Of a stretch of DNA of 64,000 bases, positions 7,862 through 16,872 are shown in pieces. The position numbers and the translations under genes were made by a program. The stretch comes from Phycisphaerales bacterium. GTDB lineage: Bacteria > Planctomycetota > Phycisphaerae > Phycisphaerales > UBA1924. Position 1 is the first letter of the stretch. Every line of letters begins with the position of its first letter. The stretch is taken from NCBI GenBank assembly GCA_029260345.1, contig JAJDDK010000002.1:1-64000 (forward strand), written 5' to 3'. The notes under the pieces were generated by a model, which had not been told where the DNA came from, searched no databases, and saw nothing but the letters and a program-made list of their open reading frames with translations.

Positions 7862-8310
7862 AGCCGCTTTGTTTTTCGTTTCGGTGTTCGATGCGGGAAA
7901 GCGGCGACCGGCACGGCGCACGGCCCTGATGGAGGGAGGCCCGTGCTCAGGTCGGGAGCATTCCCGGCGCACACGATGCAAAGCAGCGCACTTGGGTATG
8001 CAGCACACTGATGAGGGTTTGGAGGTGGAGAGAGGATTGCGTAGCGCCCGGCCTCGATATGTTTGACCGGTCGCACGAGTGCGTTCCGCTGGATGGGAGA
8101 GAGACAGTGGATGCAGCACGGCCGAATGGGTTCAATCGCCCTTCGGCCGACTCGTATGCAAGAGCTCAGTGAAGTTGGCATTATGCCGTGCTGAGCAACG
8201 GTCGGAGAGAGGTCAACACGCTGTCCTCCTCGCCTGCGGCGTGTGTCACATAGCCCCGTCATACGCCGCGGCGGCAGGGTCGGGAGTCATCCCGGCCCTG
8301 TTCCTTTTTT
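7862..8310 (+). ncRNA. Candidate sigma54-dependent structured RNA, about 450 nt
   Basis: The region between the sigma54 promoter and the intrinsic terminator contains no convincing gene on either strand but many hairpins. These are GCACGG/CCGTGC (7918-7923 with 7941-7946) around an inner stem with loop GATGG, GTCGGGA/TCCCGGC (7951-7968), CGGCCGAA/TTCGGCCG (8119-8126 with 8142-8149), GCTCAG/CTGAGC (8164-8169 with 8191-8196), and GCGGCGTGTG/CATACGCCGC (8236-8245 with 8260-8269). CAGCACGGC at 8114-8122 can instead pair with GCCGTGCTG at 8185-8193, which excludes two of the other stems and suggests two alternative folds. It does not show the signatures of RNase P RNA, tmRNA, 6S or SRP RNA. I count twelve GGA triplets against roughly eight expected, so a CsrA link is only a possibility. 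One 27-codon frame (8111-8194) with a weak Shine-Dalgarno lies inside. Confidence 0.65.
8275..8310 (+). terminator. Intrinsic terminator of the sigma54-driven RNA
   Basis: An 11-bp stem with one G-T pair (8275-8285 with 8290-8300) and a four-base loop is followed by TTCCTTTTTT. The T-tract is on the plus strand only, so it ends plus-strand transcription, not mfd. Confidence 0.85.
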
Positions 8311-8332
8311 GGATGAAACACATGGCCGTGCG

Positions 8333-11300
8333 CTATGCCGATGGCGTGGGCGCCACAACTTCGCGTGGCGCCGCTTCGCGCCAGCGCGCTCGAAGGATCG
8401 CAAGCAATGACATCGGCTTGAGGTGTTTGGCCGGCGGACGGAAGTACACCTCCGATGCGTCGCCGGGATGCTTCGGCGACAAGAGCCGCACTGTGCCGGA
8501 GGCGCTTTGCAGCGCACGCTGAACGGCCAGTGGGTCATCACATCGAATAACGACGTCGGGCCCGTCGATCTTGAGCGATCGAATGGAAAAGGCGCTGCCA
8601 AGCACGCGCAGTTCGGCGAGTTGCATGAGGCGGTCGGCGGCCTTGGGCAACTTGCCATACGCCTGTTCGATATCACGCTCGATGCGCTCCAGGTCACTCA
8701 ACGATCGCGCCGTCGCAATGCGGCGGTAGGCTTCAATGCGGCGTTTGATTGACGGGATATACGGCGAAGGCAGCAGGCCTGAGACGCCCATGTCGATCAC
8801 CGTTTCCGCAGGCGCCAGTTCAGTTTCCTCGTTCTTGAGGCGTTTGACGGCGTCCTCCAGCAAGCGGCAATACATCTCGTAGCCGACGGTGGCGATATGG
8901 CCGGACTGCTCGGGCCCGAGGATGTTGCCGGCGCCGCGAATTTCGAGGTCGCGCATGGCGATTTTGAATCCGGCGCCGAGCATGCTGAATTCTTCGATTG
9001 CTTGGAGGCGGCGCTTGGCGATGTTGGTGATGGTTCGATTCTCGGGGAGCAGCAGGTAGCAATAAGCGCGATGCTTGTAGCGCCCAACGCGGCCTCGAAG
9101 CTGGTGAAGCTCCGAGAGCCCGAAGCGATCGGCATCGGTGATGATCATGGTGTTGGCGGAGGGGATGTCCACGCCGGACTCGATGATCGTGGTGCTGACC
9201 AGTATGTCCACTTGGCGGCGCACAAATTTCAGCATCACCTGTTCGAGTTCTTTCGATGGCATCTGGCCGTGCCCGATCACGATGCGCGCATTCGGGGCCA
9301 GATTCCGCACTTCATCGGCCATGCGATGAATGCTCTGGACGCGGTTGTGAACGAAGTACACCTGTCCATCGCGGGCGAGTTCGCGGGCCAGCGCCTGCCG
9401 AATGCGTTCCCGGTTGTAGGGGATCACTTCGGTGACGACGCTGCGCCGATCCGACGGGGCTGTCGCGAGCGAACTAATGTCGCGCAGTCCGAGCAGCGAC
9501 ATGTGCAAGGTGCGGGGGATGGGTGTGGCGCTGAGCGTGAGCACGTCCACCGTCATGCGCAGCGAAAGCAGCACCTGCTTGTGTTCAACACCGAAACGCT
9601 GCTCTTCATCAACGATGACCAGACCGAGATCGGAAAAACTCACATCCTTCGAAAGCAATCGGTGTGTGCCGATGATGATGTCGATGCGCCCGGCGGCCAG
9701 TTCGTTGAGAATCTTCTTCTGCTCCGCCGCGGTCTTGAAGCGCGAAATCGAAACAACACGGAATGGGTAATCCGCAAAGCGGTCGCGGAATGTGCGCTCA
9801 TGTTGTTCGGCGAGGATCGTCGTCGGCACCAGAATGGCGACCTGTTTCCCAAATTCAGCCGCTTTGAACGCGGCTCGGATGGCAAGCTCCGTTTTGCCGT
9901 AGCCGACGTCGCCGCAGAGGAGCCGGTCCATCGGGCGCGGCGAATGCATGTCGCGCTTGATTTCAGCGAGGGCCGCAAGCTGATCTTCCGTTTCCTCGTA
10001 CGGGAACTCCGCCTCGAATTCACGCTGCCAGGTTGTGTCCGCGGGATAGCGCACGCCGGGAAGCGCCGCTCGCGCCGCCTGCACGCGGAGCATTTCACCG
10101 GCCAAATCCTGCACAGCGTCGGTAACTTTTTCCTTCTGACTCTTCCAGCGTTTCGAGCCAAGCACGGACAATTGCGGCTTGCCCTTGAACCCGCCGATGT
10201 ACCGCTGCACCTTGTCAATCTGCGACACCGGCACGTGAAGCGAAGCGCCTTTGGAGAATTCAAGCGTGAGAAATTCTTCCTCATGCGCTTCTTCGTCACG
10301 CCGCTTCATCGTCGTCAGATTGATGAAGCGACACAGGCCATGATCCTGATGCACGGCGTAATCGCCCGGTTCCAAATCGAGAAAGATGTCCAGCGATCGC
10401 GCCACGCGCAAGCGCCCGGTGCGGCGGCGCGTTGAATATCGATGCAGCAATTCATGGTGCGGGACCACGGCGCGCGGCGATTCCCGATCCGACCATTGAA
10501 AACCACGATGGACGTAGCCGAGCTGGATCTGCACCGCGTCCGCCGCACTGTGCTCGGCGAGCAGTTCTCGGAATCGATCGATTTCGCCCTGATTCTGGCA
10601 GTACACCGTCGTCGGTCGTTCGCGCCCGAGTTCGGCAAGCTCCGGGATGGATTCCATGGGATCGTGCGCAAATGGCGGAAGCGAAGCAACCGGAATTTCG
10701 AATTGATGTGCGAATCCGGACTTCGGCGCCGCGTACTGGCTGATTTCGGCGACGGCGCGGAGATCGTCTTGAATGCACTTGAGGGCTTTGGGCGGCGCGA
10801 GAATGTCATCCGCGCCGACGACGCGTTCGTAGTAGCCGCGCGCCTGTTCGACAATCTCAATGGGCTCGAGCATGAAGCCAAGCCAATCCTGTCCGAGGAT
10901 CGCAGTGATTGGCGTCGTGCCTGCGTCGCCTCGGAGGGCTTCGGCAGTGGCGCTGACAAACTCGATTGATTCGATCGCGCGATCGGACCCCATGGTTCCC
11001 GGATCAATCTCATGGATGGCGTCGAGGTCGTCGCCGAAGAAGTCGAGGCGCACCGGGATCGGCTCGCCGGTGGTGGATGACGGCGGGAACACATCGACGA
11101 TGCCGCCGCGCACAGCGAATTCGCCGACTTCTTCGACCGCGTCCACGCGTTTGTATCCGGCGCGATCGAGCCAGCGGACGAGGTCGCCGGGGTCGAGCGT
11201 TTCTCCTTTGTGCAGCGTGCGCACAACGTGATCAGCGCCGCCGGGCGGCGGGAGGAGTTGCATAACGGCATGTATGGGCGCGACAAGCACTTCTGGCGGA

Positions 11301-11650
11301 TTCGCCTTGCATTCGCGCGTGATTCGCATGCGCTCGGCGAACAGGTCGAGGCTGACGTGCGTTTCACCAGGGGCCAGCTCAAGGGCGGGATAGCGATCAG
11401 CGCGAACACCGTGCGCACTGAGTTCATCAGCGACTTCGTCCGCTTCATCGGGGTGGGCGACGATCAGAATGACGGATCGAGAGGAGACCCGCGCGACCGC
11501 AGCCGCGAGAAATGAGGTCGAACTGCCGATCGATCCCGTCAGCGCGGTTCGCTCGCCGGCGCTCAGCGCTGCGGCGATGTCGCGCGCAAGAGTCGACGTT
11601 TGAATGACGTCGAGCACGCTTTCAGATGTGGCGGCGTTTTCAGTGCGCAT
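8333..11650 (-). CDS. mfd: Transcription-repair coupling factor Mfd
   Basis: The 1105-residue protein removes RNA polymerase stalled at DNA damage and recruits UvrA. The N-terminal third is the UvrB-homology part (for example TALTGSIGSSTSFLAAAVA and the DRYPALELAPGE region). The RNA polymerase-interacting segment follows (DYAVHQDHGLCRF near residue 420). The RecG-like translocase has Walker A GDVGYGKTE, the DEEQ box in IVDEEQRFGVEHK, the LSATPIPRTL motif, and the GRVGR motif in LRGRVGRYKHRAY. The C-terminal TRCF domain is present. Length is normal for the family (about 1100-1200). It starts at ATG 11650 and ends 23 bases from the terminator of the convergent structured RNA. It stands alone, with the ComEA-like gene 63 bases upstream on the same strand. 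Confidence 0.97.
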   Translation of the reverse strand: MRTENAATSESVLDVIQTSTLARDIAAALSAGERTALTGSIGSSTSFLAAAVARVSSRSVILIVAHPDEADEVADELSAHGVRADRYPALELAPGETHVSLDLFAERMRITRECKANPPEVLVAPIHAVMQLLPPPGGADHVVRTLHKGETLDPGDLVRWLDRAGYKRVDAVEEVGEFAVRGGIVDVFPPSSTTGEPIPVRLDFFGDDLDAIHEIDPGTMGSDRAIESIEFVSATAEALRGDAGTTPITAILGQDWLGFMLEPIEIVEQARGYYERVVGADDILAPPKALKCIQDDLRAVAEISQYAAPKSGFAHQFEIPVASLPPFAHDPMESIPELAELGRERPTTVYCQNQGEIDRFRELLAEHSAADAVQIQLGYVHRGFQWSDRESPRAVVPHHELLHRYSTRRRTGRLRVARSLDIFLDLEPGDYAVHQDHGLCRFINLTTMKRRDEEAHEEEFLTLEFSKGASLHVPVSQIDKVQRYIGGFKGKPQLSVLGSKRWKSQKEKVTDAVQDLAGEMLRVQAARAALPGVRYPADTTWQREFEAEFPYEETEDQLAALAEIKRDMHSPRPMDRLLCGDVGYGKTELAIRAAFKAAEFGKQVAILVPTTILAEQHERTFRDRFADYPFRVVSISRFKTAAEQKKILNELAAGRIDIIIGTHRLLSKDVSFSDLGLVIVDEEQRFGVEHKQVLLSLRMTVDVLTLSATPIPRTLHMSLLGLRDISSLATAPSDRRSVVTEVIPYNRERIRQALARELARDGQVYFVHNRVQSIHRMADEVRNLAPNARIVIGHGQMPSKELEQVMLKFVRRQVDILVSTTIIESGVDIPSANTMIITDADRFGLSELHQLRGRVGRYKHRAYCYLLLPENRTITNIAKRRLQAIEEFSMLGAGFKIAMRDLEIRGAGNILGPEQSGHIATVGYEMYCRLLEDAVKRLKNEETELAPAETVIDMGVSGLLPSPYIPSIKRRIEAYRRIATARSLSDLERIERDIEQAYGKLPKAADRLMQLAELRVLGSAFSIRSLKIDGPDVVIRCDDPLAVQRALQSASGTVRLLSPKHPGDASEVYFRPPAKHLKPMSLLAILRARWREAAPREVVAPTPSA

Positions 11651-11713
11651 GTTCGTGCAACCCGCACGGTTGTCAGACCGTCGGGTGAGGCGAGAGAGTT
11701 TCGGATGTGTGGC

Positions 11714-12085
11714 TCAGTTTAGGCTCGGCTCAGGCGAAGGTGGGTTCACCACGACGTAGGGCCGCAAATTGAGAATGGTGCGTTCGCCGACGCCGCGCAC
11801 GCGGGTGAGGTCCTCAATTGAATCGAAAGGGCCCTGAGAATCGCGATCAGCCACGATGCGTTCTGCGATCGCCGGGCCGATGCCGGGCAGCAATCGAATG
11901 TCGTTTTCATCAGCAATATTGATGTCGATCAGCACGGTGGCCGCGACAGCGTCGTCAGATTGATCTTTTCTGCCGGTTGCGATGAGCAAGAAGAGAGCCA
12001 GCGAAATAATCATCGCCGCCGGCGCCGCTGTCACGGCGCGGCTTCGAATTTTTTTGCTTCGGCGTGCCGCGACCGGGCGATTCAT
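11714..12085 (-). CDS. ComEA-like helix-hairpin-helix protein
   Basis: The protein of about 123 residues has an arginine/lysine-rich N-terminus, one membrane segment (AAMIISLALFLLIATG) and a C-terminal pair of helix-hairpin-helix motifs (DINIADENDIRLLPGIGPAIAERIV and DLTRVRGVGERTILNLRPY). This is the arrangement of ComEA, the DNA receptor of natural competence, though short HhH proteins of this type also occur without competence. I start it at ATG 12085, whose ATGA overlaps the stop of the GH10-like gene, rather than at 12130. No other competence gene is visible nearby, so its role in DNA uptake is uncertain. Confidence 0.8.
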   Translation of the reverse strand: MNRPVAARRSKKIRSRAVTAAPAAMIISLALFLLIATGRKDQSDDAVAATVLIDINIADENDIRLLPGIGPAIAERIVADRDSQGPFDSIEDLTRVRGVGERTILNLRPYVVVNPPSPEPSLN

Positions 12086-13665
12086 GCGGACGGCGCCGAC
12101 TGTGTCGATTCGGTGCGCAGCAAGTCGCACAGCGGCTTGTTTTGACGGAGGCGAGAACGGATGTCGCGCAGGCGACTGAGCGCCGGGCGTGCGTTGCCGG
12201 ATCCATCGACCAATCCGCCCGCATACATGTCCGCTTCGTTCTCAGTGTCGAAGAGCGCCTGCCAGCACACGCTGTTCACACTCGGGTGGCCGAGCGCGAC
12301 GATGGCGACGTGCGCCATCCAGTCCGCCTGGGCCGCGGCTGACCATGGCTCGCGCCAATACCCCGGATCAACATCGCCGTACCCCGTTGACGCCAGATCG
12401 GGCGCCACTGCGGGCGATCCGAGGAGCGATACTGCAAGCGGGCGCTGAAATTCCGCGTATCGATCCAGCAAATCCGCGATCGACATCAGATCGCGCGTGC
12501 TGCGTCCGGGCGTGACATCGCCCATTAAGAGCTGGAGCCCGAAAGAATCCACACCGACGCCCGCCTGCGCAATGATTTCCGCATAAAGCTGCGGCGCCAG
12601 CGTGGCGCCATCGTTTGATGCGTATTCGCCAAACGGCTGGGCAATCTCAACGCGAATGCTGGCGCGCGGGTGAAGCTTGCGCACCATGAGCGCACAGATG
12701 CGCGTCAGATCCACAACCTGTTCAAGAGTCAGTGTGAAATTGCTGCCGATGTGCAAGCCGCTGGCGACGGTCCAGCGTGACACGGCGCGCCGGTAGCGCG
12801 TCACCACGCGCTTCACGTGTTCGTACACCAGTTCGCGCAATGTGTCGTAATCGTTTTCCCAGATGTAGAGCCAGTCCGGCACACAGCCGGGACGCAGATC
12901 GATGATCGGCCCCGCAACGACGGGCACGCGCGCCGTGCGCACGGCCCACTCAATCCAGCGATCAACTTTCTGAAAGTCGTATTTGCCTTCCTCCGGCTCC
13001 AGATCGCTCCAGCGCAGCGGGAGGTTGATGAAATCCGCCGTGCCGGTGATCACGCGTTGCAGCGGCTCAGTGAAACGATCGGGATGAACGCGGATGCCGA
13101 TGCTTGGTCGCTGTTCCGGCGCCGGGTTTTCGATCGCCGCCAATGCTTCGCGTTTTGCGTCCACCATCTTGCATGCGTGCTGGATGGTGAGCCGCTCGCC
13201 GGCCTCCAGACCAATCTCAATCGCCTTCCGCGCGGCGGCGTCCTGTTTGGGCGAGCCGCCGGTCTCAGGGTGCGGCTCCATGATGAGGGCGGCGGTGAAC
13301 TGCGCGAGGGCTTCGTCGAAAAGCTTTTGGACTGGATCATCCGCCGATCGCGCAAACTCGCCCCATTCTTCGACCTTCACGAACAACTGCATGATCTGGT
13401 GGCGAGCCAATTCGAGGCTCAGCAGGTACGGCCGCTCACGATGGGGCAGGAGGCACGTCTGGAGCGTCACAACGCCCAGATCACCCGCGTCCCATTGAAG
13501 GGCCAGCGCCGTCGAACCGGTTTCGATCGGCTCGCAACGAATCAAGCCGCCGTCCATCGAGACGCGGCCGGGCGCGACGACATTATCCGCGCCCAGCAGA
13601 TAGGCGTGCCGGAGCGTCCAGTCAGCATCCAGCCCGTTCTCGTCGAAGACAGCGAAGGTAATCAT
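12082..13665 (-). CDS. GH10-like (xylanase-fold) protein with missing catalytic residues
   Basis: The 527-residue protein has an N-terminal beta-rich part (1-190) and a C-terminal barrel resembling glycoside hydrolase family 10: LRWSDLEPEEGKYDFQKVD, RWIEWAVRTARVPVVAG, then RWTVASGLHIGS where active enzymes have the WDVVNE acid/base motif, and LAVSLLGSP where the nucleophile (ITELD type) would lie. Both glutamates are absent, so hydrolysis in the usual way is unlikely. Such proteins are common in planctomycetes and often annotated as xylanases. It has no signal peptide. It overlaps the ComEA-like gene by 4 bases and is divergent from purC. Binding of a carbohydrate or a different chemistry is possible, but nothing here proves either. 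Confidence 0.65.
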   Translation of the reverse strand: MITFAVFDENGLDADWTLRHAYLLGADNVVAPGRVSMDGGLIRCEPIETGSTALALQWDAGDLGVVTLQTCLLPHRERPYLLSLELARHQIMQLFVKVEEWGEFARSADDPVQKLFDEALAQFTAALIMEPHPETGGSPKQDAAARKAIEIGLEAGERLTIQHACKMVDAKREALAAIENPAPEQRPSIGIRVHPDRFTEPLQRVITGTADFINLPLRWSDLEPEEGKYDFQKVDRWIEWAVRTARVPVVAGPIIDLRPGCVPDWLYIWENDYDTLRELVYEHVKRVVTRYRRAVSRWTVASGLHIGSNFTLTLEQVVDLTRICALMVRKLHPRASIRVEIAQPFGEYASNDGATLAPQLYAEIIAQAGVGVDSFGLQLLMGDVTPGRSTRDLMSIADLLDRYAEFQRPLAVSLLGSPAVAPDLASTGYGDVDPGYWREPWSAAAQADWMAHVAIVALGHPSVNSVCWQALFDTENEADMYAGGLVDGSGNARPALSRLRDIRSRLRQNKPLCDLLRTESTQSAPSA

Positions 13666-13786
13666 GACGAATTCACGAAGGGTGTACGCCCGCGCGCACG
13701 ATCATTCTGGCATTGTCGCAGGGGGGTCCCGAAAGGCAAACGACCCCGCGTCGAACGCGCCGAATGGTCACGCTATCATCGCCGCC

Positions 13787-14710
13787 ATGAACACGCTGGA
13801 CGCCGTTTACGAGACGCATCTTTCTCTCCCGAACCGCAAACAGGGCAAAGTTCGCGATGTCTACGACCTGCCCGGTGATCAGCCGCGGCTTGTCATCGTC
13901 GCGACAGATCGGATTTCCGCATTCGATGTGGTGCTGCCAACGCCGATTTCCGGCAAGGGTCGCCTGCTGACGGACATCTCAACGCACTGGCTCCGCTGGA
14001 TCGAAGAGCAAGGTTTGGTGCGCACGCATTTGGTGTCAACCGATGCATCGGACATCCCAGGTCTGGATGAATCGCAGATCGCGCAGGTTGAGGGTCGTGC
14101 GACGATCGGCCGCAAGTGCCGCGTCGTGCCGATCGAGTGCGTCGTCCGCGGCTACCTCGTCGGCTCCGGCTGGAACGATTATCAGAAGACGCAGTCCGTC
14201 TGCGGCATCAAGCTGGAGAAGGGACTCATCGAGGCGTCACAACTCCCTGAGCCGATCTTCACGCCCGCGACCAAGGCCGAGCAGGGGGAGCACGATGAGA
14301 ACATTTCGTACGAGCAGGCATGCGATGTCGCCGGCGAGAAGGTCATGCGTCGTCTGCGCGACCTGAGCATCGAGATCTATCAGCGCGGCGCCGCTTTCGC
14401 GCGCGAGCGCGGCGTGATCATCGCTGACACCAAATTCGAATTCGGTGTGCCCGTCGATGAGCCGAACGCCGATCCGATTCTGATCGACGAAGCGCTCACG
14501 CCGGACTCATCCCGATTCTGGCCCGCCGAGAGTTATGCGCCGGGACAGTCCCCGCCGAGCTTCGACAAGCAGTACGTCCGAGATTATCTGCTCGGCCTCG
14601 TGCGTCGCGGCGAGTGGGATAAGACGGATCCCGGCCCATCGCTGCCCGATGATGTCGTGACGAACACGCTCAGCCGATATGAAGAAGCGCGTCGTCGCCT
14701 GTTCGGCTGA
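13787..14710 (+). CDS. purC: SAICAR synthetase
   Basis: Phosphoribosylaminoimidazole-succinocarboxamide synthase joins aspartate to CAIR in purine synthesis. The 307-residue protein starts at ATG 13787 with MNTLDAVYETHLS; the open frame back to 13664 carries no conserved sequence. Family motifs are GKVRDVYDLPG with the nucleotide-binding Lys, ATDRISAFDVVLP, GRKCRVVPIECVVRGYLVG, and KFEFG near the C-terminus (ADTKFEFGVPVDEP, then LIDEALTPDSSRFWP). The length of about 300 residues and the RGYLVGSGWNDY segment are those of the long, fungal-like branch that is common in planctomycetes. glgX follows after 26 bases. Confidence 0.96.
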   Translation: MNTLDAVYETHLSLPNRKQGKVRDVYDLPGDQPRLVIVATDRISAFDVVLPTPISGKGRLLTDISTHWLRWIEEQGLVRTHLVSTDASDIPGLDESQIAQVEGRATIGRKCRVVPIECVVRGYLVGSGWNDYQKTQSVCGIKLEKGLIEASQLPEPIFTPATKAEQGEHDENISYEQACDVAGEKVMRRLRDLSIEIYQRGAAFARERGVIIADTKFEFGVPVDEPNADPILIDEALTPDSSRFWPAESYAPGQSPPSFDKQYVRDYLLGLVRRGEWDKTDPGPSLPDDVVTNTLSRYEEARRRLFG

Positions 14711-14736
14711 GACACGGCGCGAAGGAGAGGACACGG

Positions 14737-16872
14737 ATGGCCATCCGGCCAGGAAGGCCGTATCCGCTGGGCGCCACGTGGGACGGCGGCGGAGTGAACT
14801 TCGCGCTCTTTTCAAAGCACGCGACCGCTGTCGAATTGTGCCTGTTTGATGCTCCAAAGGCAAAGAGCGAACGCATCAGGATTCTGCTGCCGGACCGCAC
14901 CGATTTCGTCTGGCATGGGTACGTGCCTGATCTTCGGCCCGGTCAGCTCTATGGCTACCGCGTGCACGGGCCGTATGAGCCGGAAGCAGGACATCGGTTC
15001 AATTCAAACAAAGTGGTGCTGGACCCTTATGCGAAGGCGATCGGTCGCACTGCAACATGGTCGCCGGCGCTGCTCGGCTACGACCCGGAGGATCCGCGCA
15101 AGGACCTCGCGATGGGGCCGGCGGACAGCGCCGCGATCGCGCCGCTCGGCGCTGTCATTGACACCGGTTTCGATTGGGACGGCGATGCCAGGCCGGACAC
15201 ACCGTGGAGCCGCACGCTGATTTATGAAGCGCACGTCAAAGGCATGACGCAGCTTCATCCGGATGTGCCGCCCGAATTGCGCGGCACGTACGCCGGGCTT
15301 GCGACAGAAGCGTCCATCAATCATCTCAAGTCGCTTGGCGTCACCGCGCTGGAATTGATGCCAATCCACCAGCACGCCATTGACCGCTCGCTCGCGGAGC
15401 GCGGTCTGACGAATTACTGGGGATACAACACGCTGGCGTATTTCGCGCCCGACGTTCGCTTTGCATCGACCACGTTGCCAATGGGGCCGGTGCGAGAATT
15501 CAAATCCATGGTCCGGGCGCTGCACCGCGCCGGCATCGAAGTGATTCTTGACGTGGTGTACAACCACACGTGCGAGGGTGATCGTCTGGGGCCGACGCTT
15601 TCACTGCGCGGCGTGGACAATGCGAGCTACTACCGGCTCTTGCCGGGCGACCGCAGCCGCTACGAGGACTTCACCGGGTGCGGCAACACGTTGAACATGC
15701 AGACGCCACGCGTGCTTCAACTCATCATGGACAGCTTGCGCTATTGGGTGACAGAGATGCACGTCGATGGCTTCCGATTCGATCTGGCGTCGGCACTGGC
15801 GCGCGAGTTGCACGCAGTCGACCGCCTCAGCGCGTTCTTCGACATCATCCAGCAGGACCCCGTGCTTTCGCGCGTGAAGCTCATCGCCGAGCCGTGGGAT
15901 CTCGGCGAAGGCGGGTATCAGGTCGGTAACTTTCCGAACGGCTGGGCGGAGTGGAACGGCAAGTACCGCGATGCGGTGCGTCATTTCTGGCGAGGCGACA
16001 GCGAAAGCGCGGCGGGGCTCGCTACGCGCCTCTCCGGATCGAGTGATCTGTACGAGGATGACGGCCGCCGCCCGCACGCCAGCGTGAATTTCATTACGTG
16101 CCATGACGGTTTCACACTGCGCGATCTTGTCAGTCATGAGCGCAAACACAATGCTGCGAATCGCGACCTCAACCGCGATGGCTCCGATCAGAACATTTCG
16201 CAGAATTTCGGCGTCGAAGGCGTCACCGATGACCTCACTATTCGGGACATGCGATGGCGGCAGATGCGAAGCTTTCTGGCGACTTTGTTCCTGTCGCAGG
16301 GCGTGCCCATGCTGTCACACGGTGATGAATTCGGCCGATCGCAGCTTGGCAACAACAATAGCTATTGCCAGGACAATGAATTGACGTGGCTTGACTGGGA
16401 CATTGATGATGACCAACGGGCGTTTCTTGATTTTGTAAAGCACGCGACACAGGTTTGGACCTCGCAAGCCACGCTGCATCGGCGCAAGTTTTTTCACGGC
16501 CGCCCGATCCGTGGAGGCAGCGTCAAAGATGTTGCGTGGTTTCGTCCCGACGGCGAAGAGATGACGGATGAGGATTGGCGGCATGAGCGATGCACGTGTC
16601 TTGGCATGCGGCTCGAAGGGAATCTCATCGAAGAGCTTGATGATGACGGCCAGCCGGTGCACGGCGAAACGCTCTTTGCCATTTTCAACGCGCACATTGA
16701 AACGCAGGATGTCGCTGTTGATGGGGTGACCGCTGGCGAGTCGTGGGAGCTGCTCTACGACACCGCACGGCCTGAGGCACGAGGAAAGACTTTTGGCGGC
16801 GGAGCGACCTATGCCATGCAAGCGCGGGCCGTCGCCGTGTTTCGGTTGCTTGGCAAAGAGTCGACGCCGTGA
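14737..16872 (+). CDS. glgX: Glycogen debranching enzyme GlgX
   Basis: The 711-residue protein is an isoamylase-type GH13 enzyme that removes alpha-1,6 branches from limit-dextrinised glycogen. It opens with the CBM48 module (PYPLGATWDGGGVNFALFS). The catalytic barrel shows DVVYNHTCEG (region I), DGFRFDLAS with the nucleophile Asp (region II), IAEPWDLG with the acid/base Glu (region III), and NFITCHDGFTL (region IV). GAAGGAGAGG lies at 14721-14730, seven bases before the ATG. The stop overlaps the start of malQ (GTGA), so debranching and glucan transfer are coupled for glycogen or maltodextrin breakdown. It is full length. Confidence 0.96.
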   Translation: MAIRPGRPYPLGATWDGGGVNFALFSKHATAVELCLFDAPKAKSERIRILLPDRTDFVWHGYVPDLRPGQLYGYRVHGPYEPEAGHRFNSNKVVLDPYAKAIGRTATWSPALLGYDPEDPRKDLAMGPADSAAIAPLGAVIDTGFDWDGDARPDTPWSRTLIYEAHVKGMTQLHPDVPPELRGTYAGLATEASINHLKSLGVTALELMPIHQHAIDRSLAERGLTNYWGYNTLAYFAPDVRFASTTLPMGPVREFKSMVRALHRAGIEVILDVVYNHTCEGDRLGPTLSLRGVDNASYYRLLPGDRSRYEDFTGCGNTLNMQTPRVLQLIMDSLRYWVTEMHVDGFRFDLASALARELHAVDRLSAFFDIIQQDPVLSRVKLIAEPWDLGEGGYQVGNFPNGWAEWNGKYRDAVRHFWRGDSESAAGLATRLSGSSDLYEDDGRRPHASVNFITCHDGFTLRDLVSHERKHNAANRDLNRDGSDQNISQNFGVEGVTDDLTIRDMRWRQMRSFLATLFLSQGVPMLSHGDEFGRSQLGNNNSYCQDNELTWLDWDIDDDQRAFLDFVKHATQVWTSQATLHRRKFFHGRPIRGGSVKDVAWFRPDGEEMTDEDWRHERCTCLGMRLEGNLIEELDDDGQPVHGETLFAIFNAHIETQDVAVDGVTAGESWELLYDTARPEARGKTFGGGATYAMQARAVAVFRLLGKESTP

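Noticed and set aside
7814-8119. 101-codon minus-strand frame in the intergenic region
   Set aside because: No ribosome site, arginine/serine/proline-rich shadow composition, and it overlaps the sigma54 promoter and RNA hairpins.
8128-8141. GGGTTCAATCGCCC, reminiscent of a tRNA/tmRNA T-arm
   Set aside because: The stem has only three pairs next to a mismatch, and no acceptor stem or CCA end is present.
8897-10435. 512-codon open frame on the plus strand opposite mfd
   Set aside because: It is the antisense shadow of the strongly conserved mfd and shows no family motif.
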